Shown here in pieces: positions 32,993-40,783 of a DNA stretch of 42,944 bases. Position 1 is the first letter of the stretch. Each line of letters starts with the position of its first letter. The position numbers were made by a program, and so were the translations under genes. Source of the stretch: CAYQDF01 sp964416175. Lineage in GTDB: Bacteria; Chloroflexota; Anaerolineae; Anaerolineales; UBA4823. The notes under the pieces are model-generated. The model made no database searches and was not told the DNA's origin. It saw only the letters and a list, made by a program, of their open reading frames with translations. The DNA is taken from assembly GCA_964416175.1 (NCBI GenBank), contig CAYQDF010000015.1, positions 1 through 42,944 on the forward strand. Reading direction: 5' to 3'.

Positions 32993-33759
32993 TGCCTGGA
33001 GTTCAACTTGTTAATTATCGGGAGAAATCTCATTTCGTCCTGCACCGGTGGAATGGGATTCCCGGGGCCGAGGGCTGTAAAATAGATCCCGGTGATTTTG
33101 AAGCCCACGGTATCGTCGTCTGGCAGCCTGGCGTGGATCACGATCTTATAGTAGTTGTATCCTTGTGAGATCGTCTTCTCGAGAAAGTCCGTCTGAGTCC
33201 ACAGGTCAACCTCATTGTCTGCATCATACTGGACATGATAAAACGGCACCCATACCGGTTCTTCAGTCCAGGGCCCGTTGGCCGATTCTCCCCCATAAAT
33301 CAGCACTTCTGCCGGGTCGATCCGGTGACTGACCCAGTGAGTGAAGAAGATGAGCTTGGTGTTTGATTTATTGGCAGCGACGACCTGGTAAAGGTATGAA
33401 TCGACACCTGGTACGCCCAAACCCCCTGACTGGCCGGGGGTGTTTTTCAGCCTGGCTGAAGTTCCGCAGTAAACCGGTTTATTGTCACAAATTCCGTTAA
33501 TTACGATATCCGGTGATGGATTCGATTCTTTCTGGCTCGTCGACCAGTACTTGTTTTGGCCTGCGGCGTCAATCCAGCCATCAAGTCCAGAATAATTTGG
33601 TTCGCTTGCGCTGCGAAACCAGGGATTCTGGATCAGATTGTACGCCGGCAGAGGAGATACTTGAAATGCGACCGCCTGGCTGGATGGCTGCAGCGCTAAC
33701 AGCACATTGACCGTAACCAGAACGGCCAGCTTGATATGACTTTTCAGGACTAAATTCAT
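32989..33759 (-). CDS. Secreted protein of the same unrecognised family, no membrane helix
   Basis: About 256 residues. A signal peptide (about 1-32) is followed by the same domain as in 31952-32992, with NPWFR, GWIDAAGQNKYWSTSQKE, paired Cys (IC...VYCGTSARL), GVPGVDSYLYQVV, YGGE and HARLP..D.VGFKITGIYF. It lacks the linker and helix and ends with a short RFLPIINK tail, a motif I associate with the secreted proteins of Chloroflexota. The ATG at 33757-33759 was chosen; a longer GTG reading from 33789 overlaps a perfect ribosome-site sequence. It is translationally coupled to the downstream paralogue through an ATGA overlap. Function unknown; ligand binding at the cell surface is a guess. Confidence 0.72.
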   Translation of the reverse strand: MNLVLKSHIKLAVLVTVNVLLALQPSSQAVAFQVSPLPAYNLIQNPWFRSASEPNYSGLDGWIDAAGQNKYWSTSQKESNPSPDIVINGICDNKPVYCGTSARLKNTPGQSGGLGVPGVDSYLYQVVAANKSNTKLIFFTHWVSHRIDPAEVLIYGGESANGPWTEEPVWVPFYHVQYDADNEVDLWTQTDFLEKTISQGYNYYKIVIHARLPDDDTVGFKITGIYFTALGPGNPIPPVQDEMRFLPIINKLNSRQ

Positions 33760-33785
33760 CTTCGTTATCTGATCGCCGGATTTTA

Positions 33786-33794
33786 TCACCTCCC
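33786..33794 (-). promoter_or_regulatory. Near-perfect Shine-Dalgarno (AGGGAGGTG) not followed by a usable start at normal spacing
   Basis: The minus strand reads AAAGGGAGGTGATAAAATCC with no ATG, GTG or TTG 5-10 bases after GGAGG. The chosen ATG lies 27 bases beyond the motif. Either a GTG inside the motif starts translation or the motif has another role. Confidence 0.4.
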
Positions 33795-33822
33795 TTTACA
33801 GGCTGGCTTAAGATAAGAAGAT

Positions 33823-33977
33823 ATTAATATGACAATGTCAGATTAAGTAAAACCGGTCCCTTCGACTACGCAGCGGATGCATTCTGAGCGGAACTCAGTG
33901 TAGTCGAAGAACGCATCCGCTGCTCCGCTCAGGGTGCTACGCGCATGGAAAACCGAATGTGACATTGTCGAATTAAT
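33823..33977. repeat. Palindromic element with 18-bp inverted ends and interlocked inner stems
   Basis: The ends 33823-33840 (ATTAATATGACAATGTCA) and 33960-33977 are inverted copies matching at 16 of 18 positions. Inside are three exact reverse-complement pairs in the order A B C A' B' C'. They are CTTCGACTAC (33860-33869) with 33900-33909; GCAGCGGATGC (33870-33880) with 33913-33923; and CTGAGCGGA (33884-33892) with 33924-33932. The pieces resemble TTCGACTACGCTCAG-type dispersed repeats. The element fills the gap between the sialidase-like gene and the tandem secreted genes. It codes for nothing visible. Confidence 0.75.
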
Positions 33978-34014
33978 CTCAGTCCATCAATTCCTCAGAC
34001 CAGGACCGGCAGCC

Positions 34015-35469
34015 TCATCGCCTGCCTTTGAAGTATGCAATATAAACGATCACGCCGACCAGGAACGCGAAGGCCGGAATAAACCCGATCCACATGGATG
34101 CGATCGGCGAAGGCATTTCAATGATTGTGGCGTCCTGATCAAAATTGAAATTTCTCGCCGTGGGAGATGGAGCGGGCTGCGTGGTTGGGACCGCCTCCAC
34201 GGTGACCTCCACTCCTGGGGTCGGTTCTGGTTGATCCGCAGGGATATCATCCAGGACCATGGTCATCGTAAACAGACGGCGGGTCGGCTCGGGAGGTGGG
34301 TCGTTAAAGGTCACGACCAGCTGGTTGCCCGCGCGAACAGCGGCATGAGTGTGGTGAGCGTGAACCTGATCGATGATTGGTTCATCCCCGGTCGTACGGA
34401 TAAGGTAGATCAGCGACGGGGAACTCCAGTGATCCCGATCCCAGTAGGTGTGGTAGATCCCCTGCGGGAACCGCAGCTGAGCGAAGTAATGGATCCGGCC
34501 GGCTCCATCGATCGCCAGCCCATCGAATGCCTGTCCGTTCAAATCGCCCATCATCCGCGCCGTCGGGCTCCAGGTGCGCCCGGCGTCTCTAGAGTAGCGG
34601 TGATTCCTGAAGTTTAGCTCCCCACCCGCCCAGATGATATGGACCGTGGATCCCTGAACGGTCATGACCGGTCCGGCATTTTGAAGCCCGCTGTTATCAT
34701 CTGCGGCAATATCGATCGTAAAAGGCGTTGACCAGGTTTCGCCTCCATCCAGGGAATGCACATAGCGGACCCAGTTGCCGCCCACTGCGTCCCGCGGGAC
34801 GTAGTACCAGGCAGCGTGCAGTCCATCCGCCTCATCGATCTCGAAGTGAAGTGAACGCGGCCCGTGGTTCTCGATGATATCTTGATCGAGCCAGACCGGA
34901 ACCGACCAGGTGACCCCTTTGTTTACCGACCGGATGTAGTAAATCCCGGGATTTTCTCCCAGGAATTTCGTATACAAGACATGGTAGATGCCTTGCGAAT
35001 CGATCCGCAGCACAGCCCCGTCAGCCGGGACGAGAATCCTGGAGGGCTTGGCCCACACGGCGGCAGTGACAGGCCCGTAAGCGGGGGCGGATGAATAATA
35101 TGCCGGTCCACTGATCCCCTCCGTCCAGACAATCGACAGGGTGCCGTCCTGGTCAACAGCCGCGGAGACTGTACCGATCCCGATAAATGGTAATGAGATG
35201 TAGATATCGATCGGAAACGTCCAGGATTCCCCGTCGAAACGGGCGTATTGGATGATCGTTCGATTGTCTGGCAGGTCCTCGGTCCATAATGCGTGCACCG
35301 ACCCGTACATATCCGCGACCAGGGTAGCCTCATCAGCCTTTCCCTTGCCGCTCGACAGGCGATATGGCAGGGTCCAGCGCCCGGTCTGCCCGGAGGCCGT
35401 CTGCCACAATGCCAGCGGGACGAAGAGCACCAGGACGATTGCAATTAAAATTCTTGTGCGAGTATTCAT
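34015..35469 (-). CDS. Surface-anchored sialidase-like (BNR/Asp-box) beta-propeller protein
   Basis: About 484 residues from the ATG at 35467-35469. A signal peptide (1-28) precedes a propeller whose blades carry Asp-box-like motifs: SVNKGVTWSVPVW, SLDGGETWSTPF and SRDAGRTWSPTA. A Pro/Thr-rich linker (about 405-450) and one membrane helix (WIGFIPAFAFLVGVIVYIAYF) with the tail KGRR follow. The architecture of extracellular domain, linker, helix and basic tail repeats that of 31952-32992. The sialidase fold is likely, but the Arg triad and Tyr/Glu nucleophile pair of true sialidases could not be placed, so binding or another glycosidase or lyase activity is possible. It lies upstream of the tandem secreted pair, separated by the palindromic element. 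Confidence 0.78.
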   Translation of the reverse strand: MNTRTRILIAIVLVLFVPLALWQTASGQTGRWTLPYRLSSGKGKADEATLVADMYGSVHALWTEDLPDNRTIIQYARFDGESWTFPIDIYISLPFIGIGTVSAAVDQDGTLSIVWTEGISGPAYYSSAPAYGPVTAAVWAKPSRILVPADGAVLRIDSQGIYHVLYTKFLGENPGIYYIRSVNKGVTWSVPVWLDQDIIENHGPRSLHFEIDEADGLHAAWYYVPRDAVGGNWVRYVHSLDGGETWSTPFTIDIAADDNSGLQNAGPVMTVQGSTVHIIWAGGELNFRNHRYSRDAGRTWSPTARMMGDLNGQAFDGLAIDGAGRIHYFAQLRFPQGIYHTYWDRDHWSSPSLIYLIRTTGDEPIIDQVHAHHTHAAVRAGNQLVVTFNDPPPEPTRRLFTMTMVLDDIPADQPEPTPGVEVTVEAVPTTQPAPSPTARNFNFDQDATIIEMPSPIASMWIGFIPAFAFLVGVIVYIAYFKGRR

Positions 35470-35584
35470 CAAACGGGATGATAGAAGGGTTTAGAATCTA
35501 TAAATGACTTGGAGTCGAGCTTCATTATGGACCGCTGAAGCCTGGACTAGGGGGGATTCTCCCACCTATTCAGCGAGAATACCA

Positions 35585-36865
35585 CTAAAGGACGCTGTGG
35601 TAAACCGATTCGAGTTTTGTGATGTAATTATCCCACGAATGTTGTTCGACTGCTTTCCGGCGGGCGCGTCTGCCGAGTTCCGACCGCAGTTCCGCATCCC
35701 CCAGCAACTCGATTAATCGCCCTGTCAAAGCGGGAATGTCCCCTGGCGGTACCAGAATCCCATCTACACCATCCTCGATCACCTCGGCGATCTGCCCGGA
35801 GGAGGATGCCACGATGGCTTTTCCAGCCGCCATGTATTCGTACAGCTTCAGGGGCGAGAACCACAGCTCCATTGGCAGTTCCGGGTAAGGTAACACCGCG
35901 ACGTCGATCGCTGCCAGCATCGCCGGGACATCCTGTTGGGGGAGAATGCCGGTGATCGTCACCGCAGATTGGACGCCGCACTCCTCGATCTTCTTTTCGA
36001 TGCTCTGCCTGGCTCTCCCGTCCCCTACCAGGATCAGCCTGGCCTCCGGGACCTTCTTGAGCACCTCGGAGAAGCTTTCAACCAGCAGCTCAATGCCGTG
36101 CCAATGCTGGAACCCGCCGACGAATCCGATCGTCGGTTCGCCTGTCAGTCCCAGAATCCGGCGCGCCGCCGCAGAATCATAATCCGGGTGGAACAGGTCG
36201 CAGTCGACTCCATTCGGCATGACGACGATCTTTTCAGGATCGACCTGCCAATTCTCCGCGAGATTGCGCTTGGCTGGTTCCGAAACGCAGAGGATTTTAT
36301 CTGCCTTCCGGTACGTATAGCGCGCTTCCCGGGCAGCTACCAGCCTGTGAATCCCCTTGAGGGGGCGGCCCCCAAGCTCCCTCTCGAAAAGAGGCTCCGC
36401 ACTGACGGTCAAAACGTAAGGCAAGCCCAGCCTGGAGCAGGCCAGGGCAGCTCCTGCGGAGAACAGGCCGTTGTGTTCGTGGCATAGATCGTACCCCGGA
36501 AATACCCGGCAGCAAGCCTCGTAAAAACGGAACAGGTCGAAGAAGGCGAAGTATGGGAGCTTCAATCGGCGCTGAATCCACCTTATCCCGCTCTCAACTG
36601 CCTGGAACAGGCTGGTTCCGCTGATCCCAAGGGGAGCCTTCCACGCCTCCATGTATTTTGAAATGTCGTCAATTCCCGAAACGGAACGCCCCGCCAGCAT
36701 CAAGCAGGTCACAGAGTGACCCGCTTTCTTCAGACCGCGCAGGGTGTACTTGACCGGCACGGTGTCGCCGATGTCCTGCCTGAAGTCAATCCCACCGACG
36801 TTCTGGATCGCATAAGCGATCCGCAATTTTCCCTCATCGCCTGTTGACCGGTTAGCTCGTCCCAT
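35585..36865 (-). CDS. Glycosyltransferase family 4
   Basis: The 426-residue protein has RIAYAIQNVGGIDFRQDIGD near the start, CHEHNGLFSAGAALACSRLGLP in the acceptor domain and PTIGFVGGFQHWHGIELLVES in the donor domain. The donor site is LPYPELPMELWFSPLKLYEYMAAGK, the GT4/GT1 pattern with FSPLKLYEYMA. A stretch of 12 to 14 residues at the N-terminus (GRANRSTGDEGK) is probably disordered. It lies 16 bases after the alkaline-phosphatase-superfamily gene. The 115 bases downstream of its stop hold no gene, only a small GGGAGAATCCCCC inverted motif. Confidence 0.9.
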   Translation of the reverse strand: MGRANRSTGDEGKLRIAYAIQNVGGIDFRQDIGDTVPVKYTLRGLKKAGHSVTCLMLAGRSVSGIDDISKYMEAWKAPLGISGTSLFQAVESGIRWIQRRLKLPYFAFFDLFRFYEACCRVFPGYDLCHEHNGLFSAGAALACSRLGLPYVLTVSAEPLFERELGGRPLKGIHRLVAAREARYTYRKADKILCVSEPAKRNLAENWQVDPEKIVVMPNGVDCDLFHPDYDSAAARRILGLTGEPTIGFVGGFQHWHGIELLVESFSEVLKKVPEARLILVGDGRARQSIEKKIEECGVQSAVTITGILPQQDVPAMLAAIDVAVLPYPELPMELWFSPLKLYEYMAAGKAIVASSSGQIAEVIEDGVDGILVPPGDIPALTGRLIELLGDAELRSELGRRARRKAVEQHSWDNYITKLESVYHSVL

Positions 36866-36881
36866 CCTGCCAGGTTGACCT

Positions 36882-38561
36882 TTAATCCAGATAACCCAGC
36901 GCTCTCAGGTGGTCCGCCAGTTCTTCGGATTCCTTTTCGGAAAGGAATCCCTCCTCTGACCACTCTCCCTCGGCGTCGCCGTCCTGGAACAGGATCTCCC
37001 CCTGCGTTGCGCCATTGACGAACAATTCGCTTAACACTCTGCCATCGTAGTCGGCTGGGATCGGCGCCCCCATGGTGTAAAGAAGAGTCGCCGGGACGTC
37101 GCAGATCTGATGGACTGCCGCCTCCTCTCCAACCCTGAATGCCGAACCGGTGAAGATAAATATCCCTTCCCGGCTGTGCCAGCCATAATCACTGCGGTTC
37201 GCGGCATCCAGGAAGTACCGGTGTTTCGCGTTTTCTCTGACCGGTACGTGTTTGCTGGTGCGGATATTCCAGTTTGAATTGTAGCTGTCGAGCACAAGAT
37301 CAGGGGCAAATCCTAACGCCGGTCCCGAGTAGATCTCTTCCGCCGTGTAGACAGCCGAAAAAAGCGGTTCCTGTGAATCTGGGTCCCGGATTTGCTCCAG
37401 TTCCTGTTTCAACCGGGAGATGATATTTTCCCTGTCTTGGGCCGGCACAGCGCCTTTCTCTTCCCTGCCGGCCAGATTCAGGTACAGCAGCCCGGAATAG
37501 ACAGAGCCCGGGAAGATCTGGCTGTTCTCATAATCCACCTGGTTCGAGAAGGTTACGTGTTCCCGGGCGAATGGAATGATGCCGCCCAGATAATCTAAGA
37601 AGCTGTCAGCCCACGCCTCCGGCACACGCAGTAATCCCTCCCGGAGCAGCTTCCTGATCAGGCGCGCAGGGATTCCAGTAAATCCCAGGTGGGATTGAAG
37701 CCATTGATCGAGGATCCAGTTGAGCGGGGCGCTCTGTTCGGGTCTGGGATTCTTGAGGTACGCTGTATACCCCCGGTCGCGCAGCCAGGCATATAGGAGG
37801 AAATCCCCTTTTAACCGGCTTGAGCCGTGGTCGGATATCAGCAGGATGTTCTCCGGTTGAAAGCCGGTGATCAGGTGATCAAGGTGAGTGTCCGCTCGCC
37901 GGTACGCCTCCTGGACCAGCTCCAGGGTCGGCATTTTGTGATTCGCATGGTCGGTTAGCATCAAATTGATTGCCAGGAAGTCGACGCCCCGCGTTCGCGC
38001 CAGCTCGAGAGCCAGCTCCACCTGGCGGGCTTGATGCTCGGTCTCTTCTCTGAGCACCGCATCCGGGGGAGCGCTCCGGAGGAATTCAGGATCCACCGCA
38101 GATCGATAGGCTGGATACTCAGACTGGACCCATTGCAACACGTCCGCTGGTGCGGCAATATCCGTCGCTGAACTGGGCGTTCCAAAGCCGCATAGGATAA
38201 AGCCATCGATATCACCTGGCGGATAGGTGAAAGGGATATTCACGAGCCCAACCTTGATCCCGATCCGGTTCAGATACTCCCAGAAAGGCGTCCCCTTGCG
38301 CGACTGAGCATTCGTTGGGTTGAATTCATACCCACCCGGTTTTCGCCACAACATATCGAAGATGCCGTGCTTTCCGGGATTCTTCCCCGTGATGATTGAA
38401 GCCCATGCGGTCGGAGTCCAGGGCGGCATCGTCGAATTCAACCGGCCTCGCACGCCGCCTGCCATCAACCGGCGCAGGGTGGGCATTCCGCCGGAATCCA
38501 GGAGCGGATCCAGGTACTCCCAGCACGCTGCGTCCAGACCTGCAAGTAGGGTCTTTGCCAA
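36882..38561 (-). CDS. Alkaline phosphatase superfamily phosphodiesterase/nucleotide pyrophosphatase-like protein
   Basis: The 559-residue protein starts LLAGLDAACWEYLDPLLDSG, giving the first metal Asp, then PPWTPTAWASIITGKNPGKHG with Thr as the likely nucleophile. LMLTDHANHK and LLISDHGSSRLKG carry the remaining Asp/His metal ligands. This is the type I phosphodiesterase (PF01663) branch. No signal peptide or membrane helix is seen, so it seems cytoplasmic, unlike most extracellular nucleotide pyrophosphatases. The tail LRALGYLD matches that of the sulfatase-fold protein at 25523-26887. The TTG start (38559-38561) has GAAGG seven bases upstream. It may hydrolyse or transfer a phospho-sugar or lipid-phosphate group; the substrate is unknown. 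Confidence 0.88.
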   Translation of the reverse strand: MAKTLLAGLDAACWEYLDPLLDSGGMPTLRRLMAGGVRGRLNSTMPPWTPTAWASIITGKNPGKHGIFDMLWRKPGGYEFNPTNAQSRKGTPFWEYLNRIGIKVGLVNIPFTYPPGDIDGFILCGFGTPSSATDIAAPADVLQWVQSEYPAYRSAVDPEFLRSAPPDAVLREETEHQARQVELALELARTRGVDFLAINLMLTDHANHKMPTLELVQEAYRRADTHLDHLITGFQPENILLISDHGSSRLKGDFLLYAWLRDRGYTAYLKNPRPEQSAPLNWILDQWLQSHLGFTGIPARLIRKLLREGLLRVPEAWADSFLDYLGGIIPFAREHVTFSNQVDYENSQIFPGSVYSGLLYLNLAGREEKGAVPAQDRENIISRLKQELEQIRDPDSQEPLFSAVYTAEEIYSGPALGFAPDLVLDSYNSNWNIRTSKHVPVRENAKHRYFLDAANRSDYGWHSREGIFIFTGSAFRVGEEAAVHQICDVPATLLYTMGAPIPADYDGRVLSELFVNGATQGEILFQDGDAEGEWSEEGFLSEKESEELADHLRALGYLD

Positions 38562-38586
38562 TGGTCGCCTTCCGAATGATTTTCTT

Positions 38587-39858
38587 TTACTGTTCGATGG
38601 GGAGCGTCCAGCGGTGGGGCATGCTGATGCTCACTTCTTTGTATGGCTTCAACAGTCTGCCCCGCATCTGCCCCGGCTGCACGTCGAAAGATGCGGCCGC
38701 TTCCAGGAAATCCTGCCATTCATTCCCGCCGCGGATCAGGACATTGATCCGGTAATGGCCTGGCAGGAGCCACAACTCGTCGAGATCGCAGATGAACGTC
38801 GACCCCAGACTCGGGTCGAAGATATCCTCCGCACCCGGCGCATCGCTCTTGAACAGGACGAGCCGCTGGCCGAGCTGGTTGAATATGGTGAAAACGCAGG
38901 AGAGACCCTTCATCACACCGCTCAAGTGGAACACGAAGCGCGCCGGTCTCCCCGAGACGAGCGTGTTGGTCGCTTCTCCATCCCCGTTGATTATTTCTAC
39001 ATTGGTCAACCTGACCAGACCTCGGCCCTGCCGATCGCTCCTCTCGACCAGGTTCACCGCCTCCGCGTCGTCCAGAGTGCGCAGGTATGCGGCGACGGCA
39101 TCGGAGATCTGCGCATCTGCTGCGATCCTCCCCTCCGCCAGGAATATACCGCGCTGGCAGAGAGTCTGCATCAGCCCCATGTTGTGGCTGACGAACAACA
39201 CGGTTCGTCCCTGCTGGGCGACATCTCCCATTTTTCCCAGGCATTTCTTCTGGAACGCGATATCGCCCACTGCCAGCACTTCGTCCACCAGGAGAATCTC
39301 CGGCTCCAGGTGCGCGGCCACTGAAAACGCCAGCCGGACGTACATCCCGCTCGAGTAGTGCTTAACCGGCGTATCGATGAACTTGCTGATCTCGGCAAAC
39401 TCGACGATCTCGTCGAATTTGCGCTCGATCTCGTTTTTCCTCATGCCGAGGATGGCCCCGTTCAGGAAGATGTTTTCCCGCCCAGTCAGCTCGGGATGGA
39501 ACCCGGTCCCGACCTCGAGAAGCGACCCAACCCGGCCATAGATATCCGCATATCCTTCTGTTGGTTCCGTGATCCGGGAGAGGATCTTGAGCAGCGTGCT
39601 CTTTCCGGCGCCGTTGCGCCCGATCACGCCCACCACCTCGCCGCTCTTGATCTCGAAAGAGACGTCCTTCAATGCCCAGATCGTCTCCGCCAGTTCCGCA
39701 GCGCTGGCGGCTGCGCCGCTCAGCAGCCTCCTCGCCCTGCGGAAGGGCGAGGAGAGCATGTCGACGACTTTCTCATCCAGCCGCTTGTACTGCTTCTGGA
39801 CCCCGCCGATGTGATAAAGCTTGCTCAGGCCTTCAACACGGATCGCCGTATCTGACAT
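38587..39858 (-). CDS. wzt: ABC transporter ATP-binding protein for polysaccharide export (Wzt type)
   Basis: The 423-residue protein has Walker A GRNGAGKST (80-88), Q-loop region VGTGFHPELTGRENI, signature YSSGM (168-172), Walker B ILLVDEVL (188-195) and the switch His225. An N-terminal insert (about 20-60) is typical of TagH/Wzt/RfbE ATPases. Residues beyond about 280 form the beta-rich Wzt C-terminal domain (VSGRPARFVFHLSG, LWLLPGHYRINVLIRGGNEW), which in known systems recognises the chain end. The ATG at 39856-39858 was chosen; the longer reading from 40053 runs into the permease gene. It pairs with the permease gene upstream. Confidence 0.93.
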   Translation of the reverse strand: MSDTAIRVEGLSKLYHIGGVQKQYKRLDEKVVDMLSSPFRRARRLLSGAAASAAELAETIWALKDVSFEIKSGEVVGVIGRNGAGKSTLLKILSRITEPTEGYADIYGRVGSLLEVGTGFHPELTGRENIFLNGAILGMRKNEIERKFDEIVEFAEISKFIDTPVKHYSSGMYVRLAFSVAAHLEPEILLVDEVLAVGDIAFQKKCLGKMGDVAQQGRTVLFVSHNMGLMQTLCQRGIFLAEGRIAADAQISDAVAAYLRTLDDAEAVNLVERSDRQGRGLVRLTNVEIINGDGEATNTLVSGRPARFVFHLSGVMKGLSCVFTIFNQLGQRLVLFKSDAPGAEDIFDPSLGSTFICDLDELWLLPGHYRINVLIRGGNEWQDFLEAAASFDVQPGQMRGRLLKPYKEVSISMPHRWTLPIEQ

Positions 39859-39866
39859 CTCTAGAC

Positions 39867-40763
39867 CTACACCACATCGGCGAAGTACTTTTCCATCCGC
39901 CTGAAATAATAGACCCCGGACACGAGGAGTAGAATGGCGGCAACCGCCGAGACGTAGATGATCGGTCCAGGCTGGGTGTCGGTGCCAAGCAATGCCCACC
40001 GGAATCCTTCGACGACGCCGGCCATCGGATTGATCCCGTACAGAGTTCGCCACGGCTCATCCAGTAAACTGCTGGGGTAGGTGATCGGCGTCGCAAAGAA
40101 CCAGGCCTGGGTGATAAACGGGACTGCATACCGCACGTCCCTGAACTGCACGTTCATCGCCGACAGCCAGAAGCCCACGCCAAGCGATGTGACAAGTGCC
40201 AGCAGTAGCAGGAGGGGGAGCCAGACCACATTCGCGGTTGGCAGCCGGTCGTAAAAGACCATCATCCCAATCAGGACCAGGAACGCCAGGGAAAAGTCCA
40301 CGACGCCTGCCAGGACGGAGGCGATCGGTAAAGTCAGCCGGGGAAAGAAGATCTTCTTGATCATGTTTGCGCTGATCACCAGACTGTTCGAAGCCTGGGT
40401 GAGAGCGTTCGCAAAAAAGGTCCACGGCACCAGCGCCGCATAGGAAAAAATCGGATATGGCAGGTCGTCGGAAGGCACTCCCGCCAGGCGCCCAAAGAAC
40501 AGGCTGAAGATCACCATGGTCAGGAAGGGCTGAATGATAGCCCAAAACACGCCCATGATCGTTTGCTTGTACCGTACTTTGATGTCTCGCCAGACGAAGA
40601 ATAGGGTGAGCTCGCGATATTCCCACAGCTCCCGCAGGTTAAGGTTTACCCACCCGCGGGTTGGCGCGATGTGCGTCCTTTGGACGGCTCTGGGAGTGAT
40701 TTGTTGCTCCTCCAAACTCCCCAGGCTCCTGACGGCGAGTGATCCTTGTTCTGTGCTCTTCAT
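39867..40763 (-). CDS. wzm: ABC transporter permease for polysaccharide export (Wzm type)
   Basis: The 298-residue protein has the ABC2_membrane layout: a cytoplasmic start with WVNLNLRELWEYRELTLFFVWRD and KVRYKQTIMGVFWAIIQPFL, then six helices, ending with YGINPMAGVVEGFRWALLG and a final helix. Together with the ATPase it would carry a completed polyprenyl-linked polysaccharide across the membrane in the manner of O9a-type O-antigen or teichoic acid export. Eight bases separate the two genes. A Wzt with a C-terminal domain implies that this exporter may select chains by end modification, such as the methylation the locus also encodes. Confidence 0.93.
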   Translation of the reverse strand: MKSTEQGSLAVRSLGSLEEQQITPRAVQRTHIAPTRGWVNLNLRELWEYRELTLFFVWRDIKVRYKQTIMGVFWAIIQPFLTMVIFSLFFGRLAGVPSDDLPYPIFSYAALVPWTFFANALTQASNSLVISANMIKKIFFPRLTLPIASVLAGVVDFSLAFLVLIGMMVFYDRLPTANVVWLPLLLLLALVTSLGVGFWLSAMNVQFRDVRYAVPFITQAWFFATPITYPSSLLDEPWRTLYGINPMAGVVEGFRWALLGTDTQPGPIIYVSAVAAILLLVSGVYYFRRMEKYFADVV

Positions 40764-40783
40764 AGGTTTAATCTAATTCTTCT

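Noticed and set aside
39659..40129. N-terminal extension of the Wzt frame into the permease gene
   Set aside because: Residues before MSDTAIRVEG are basic and unlike Wzt, and lie on top of the permease coding region. The ATG at 39858 is the sensible start.
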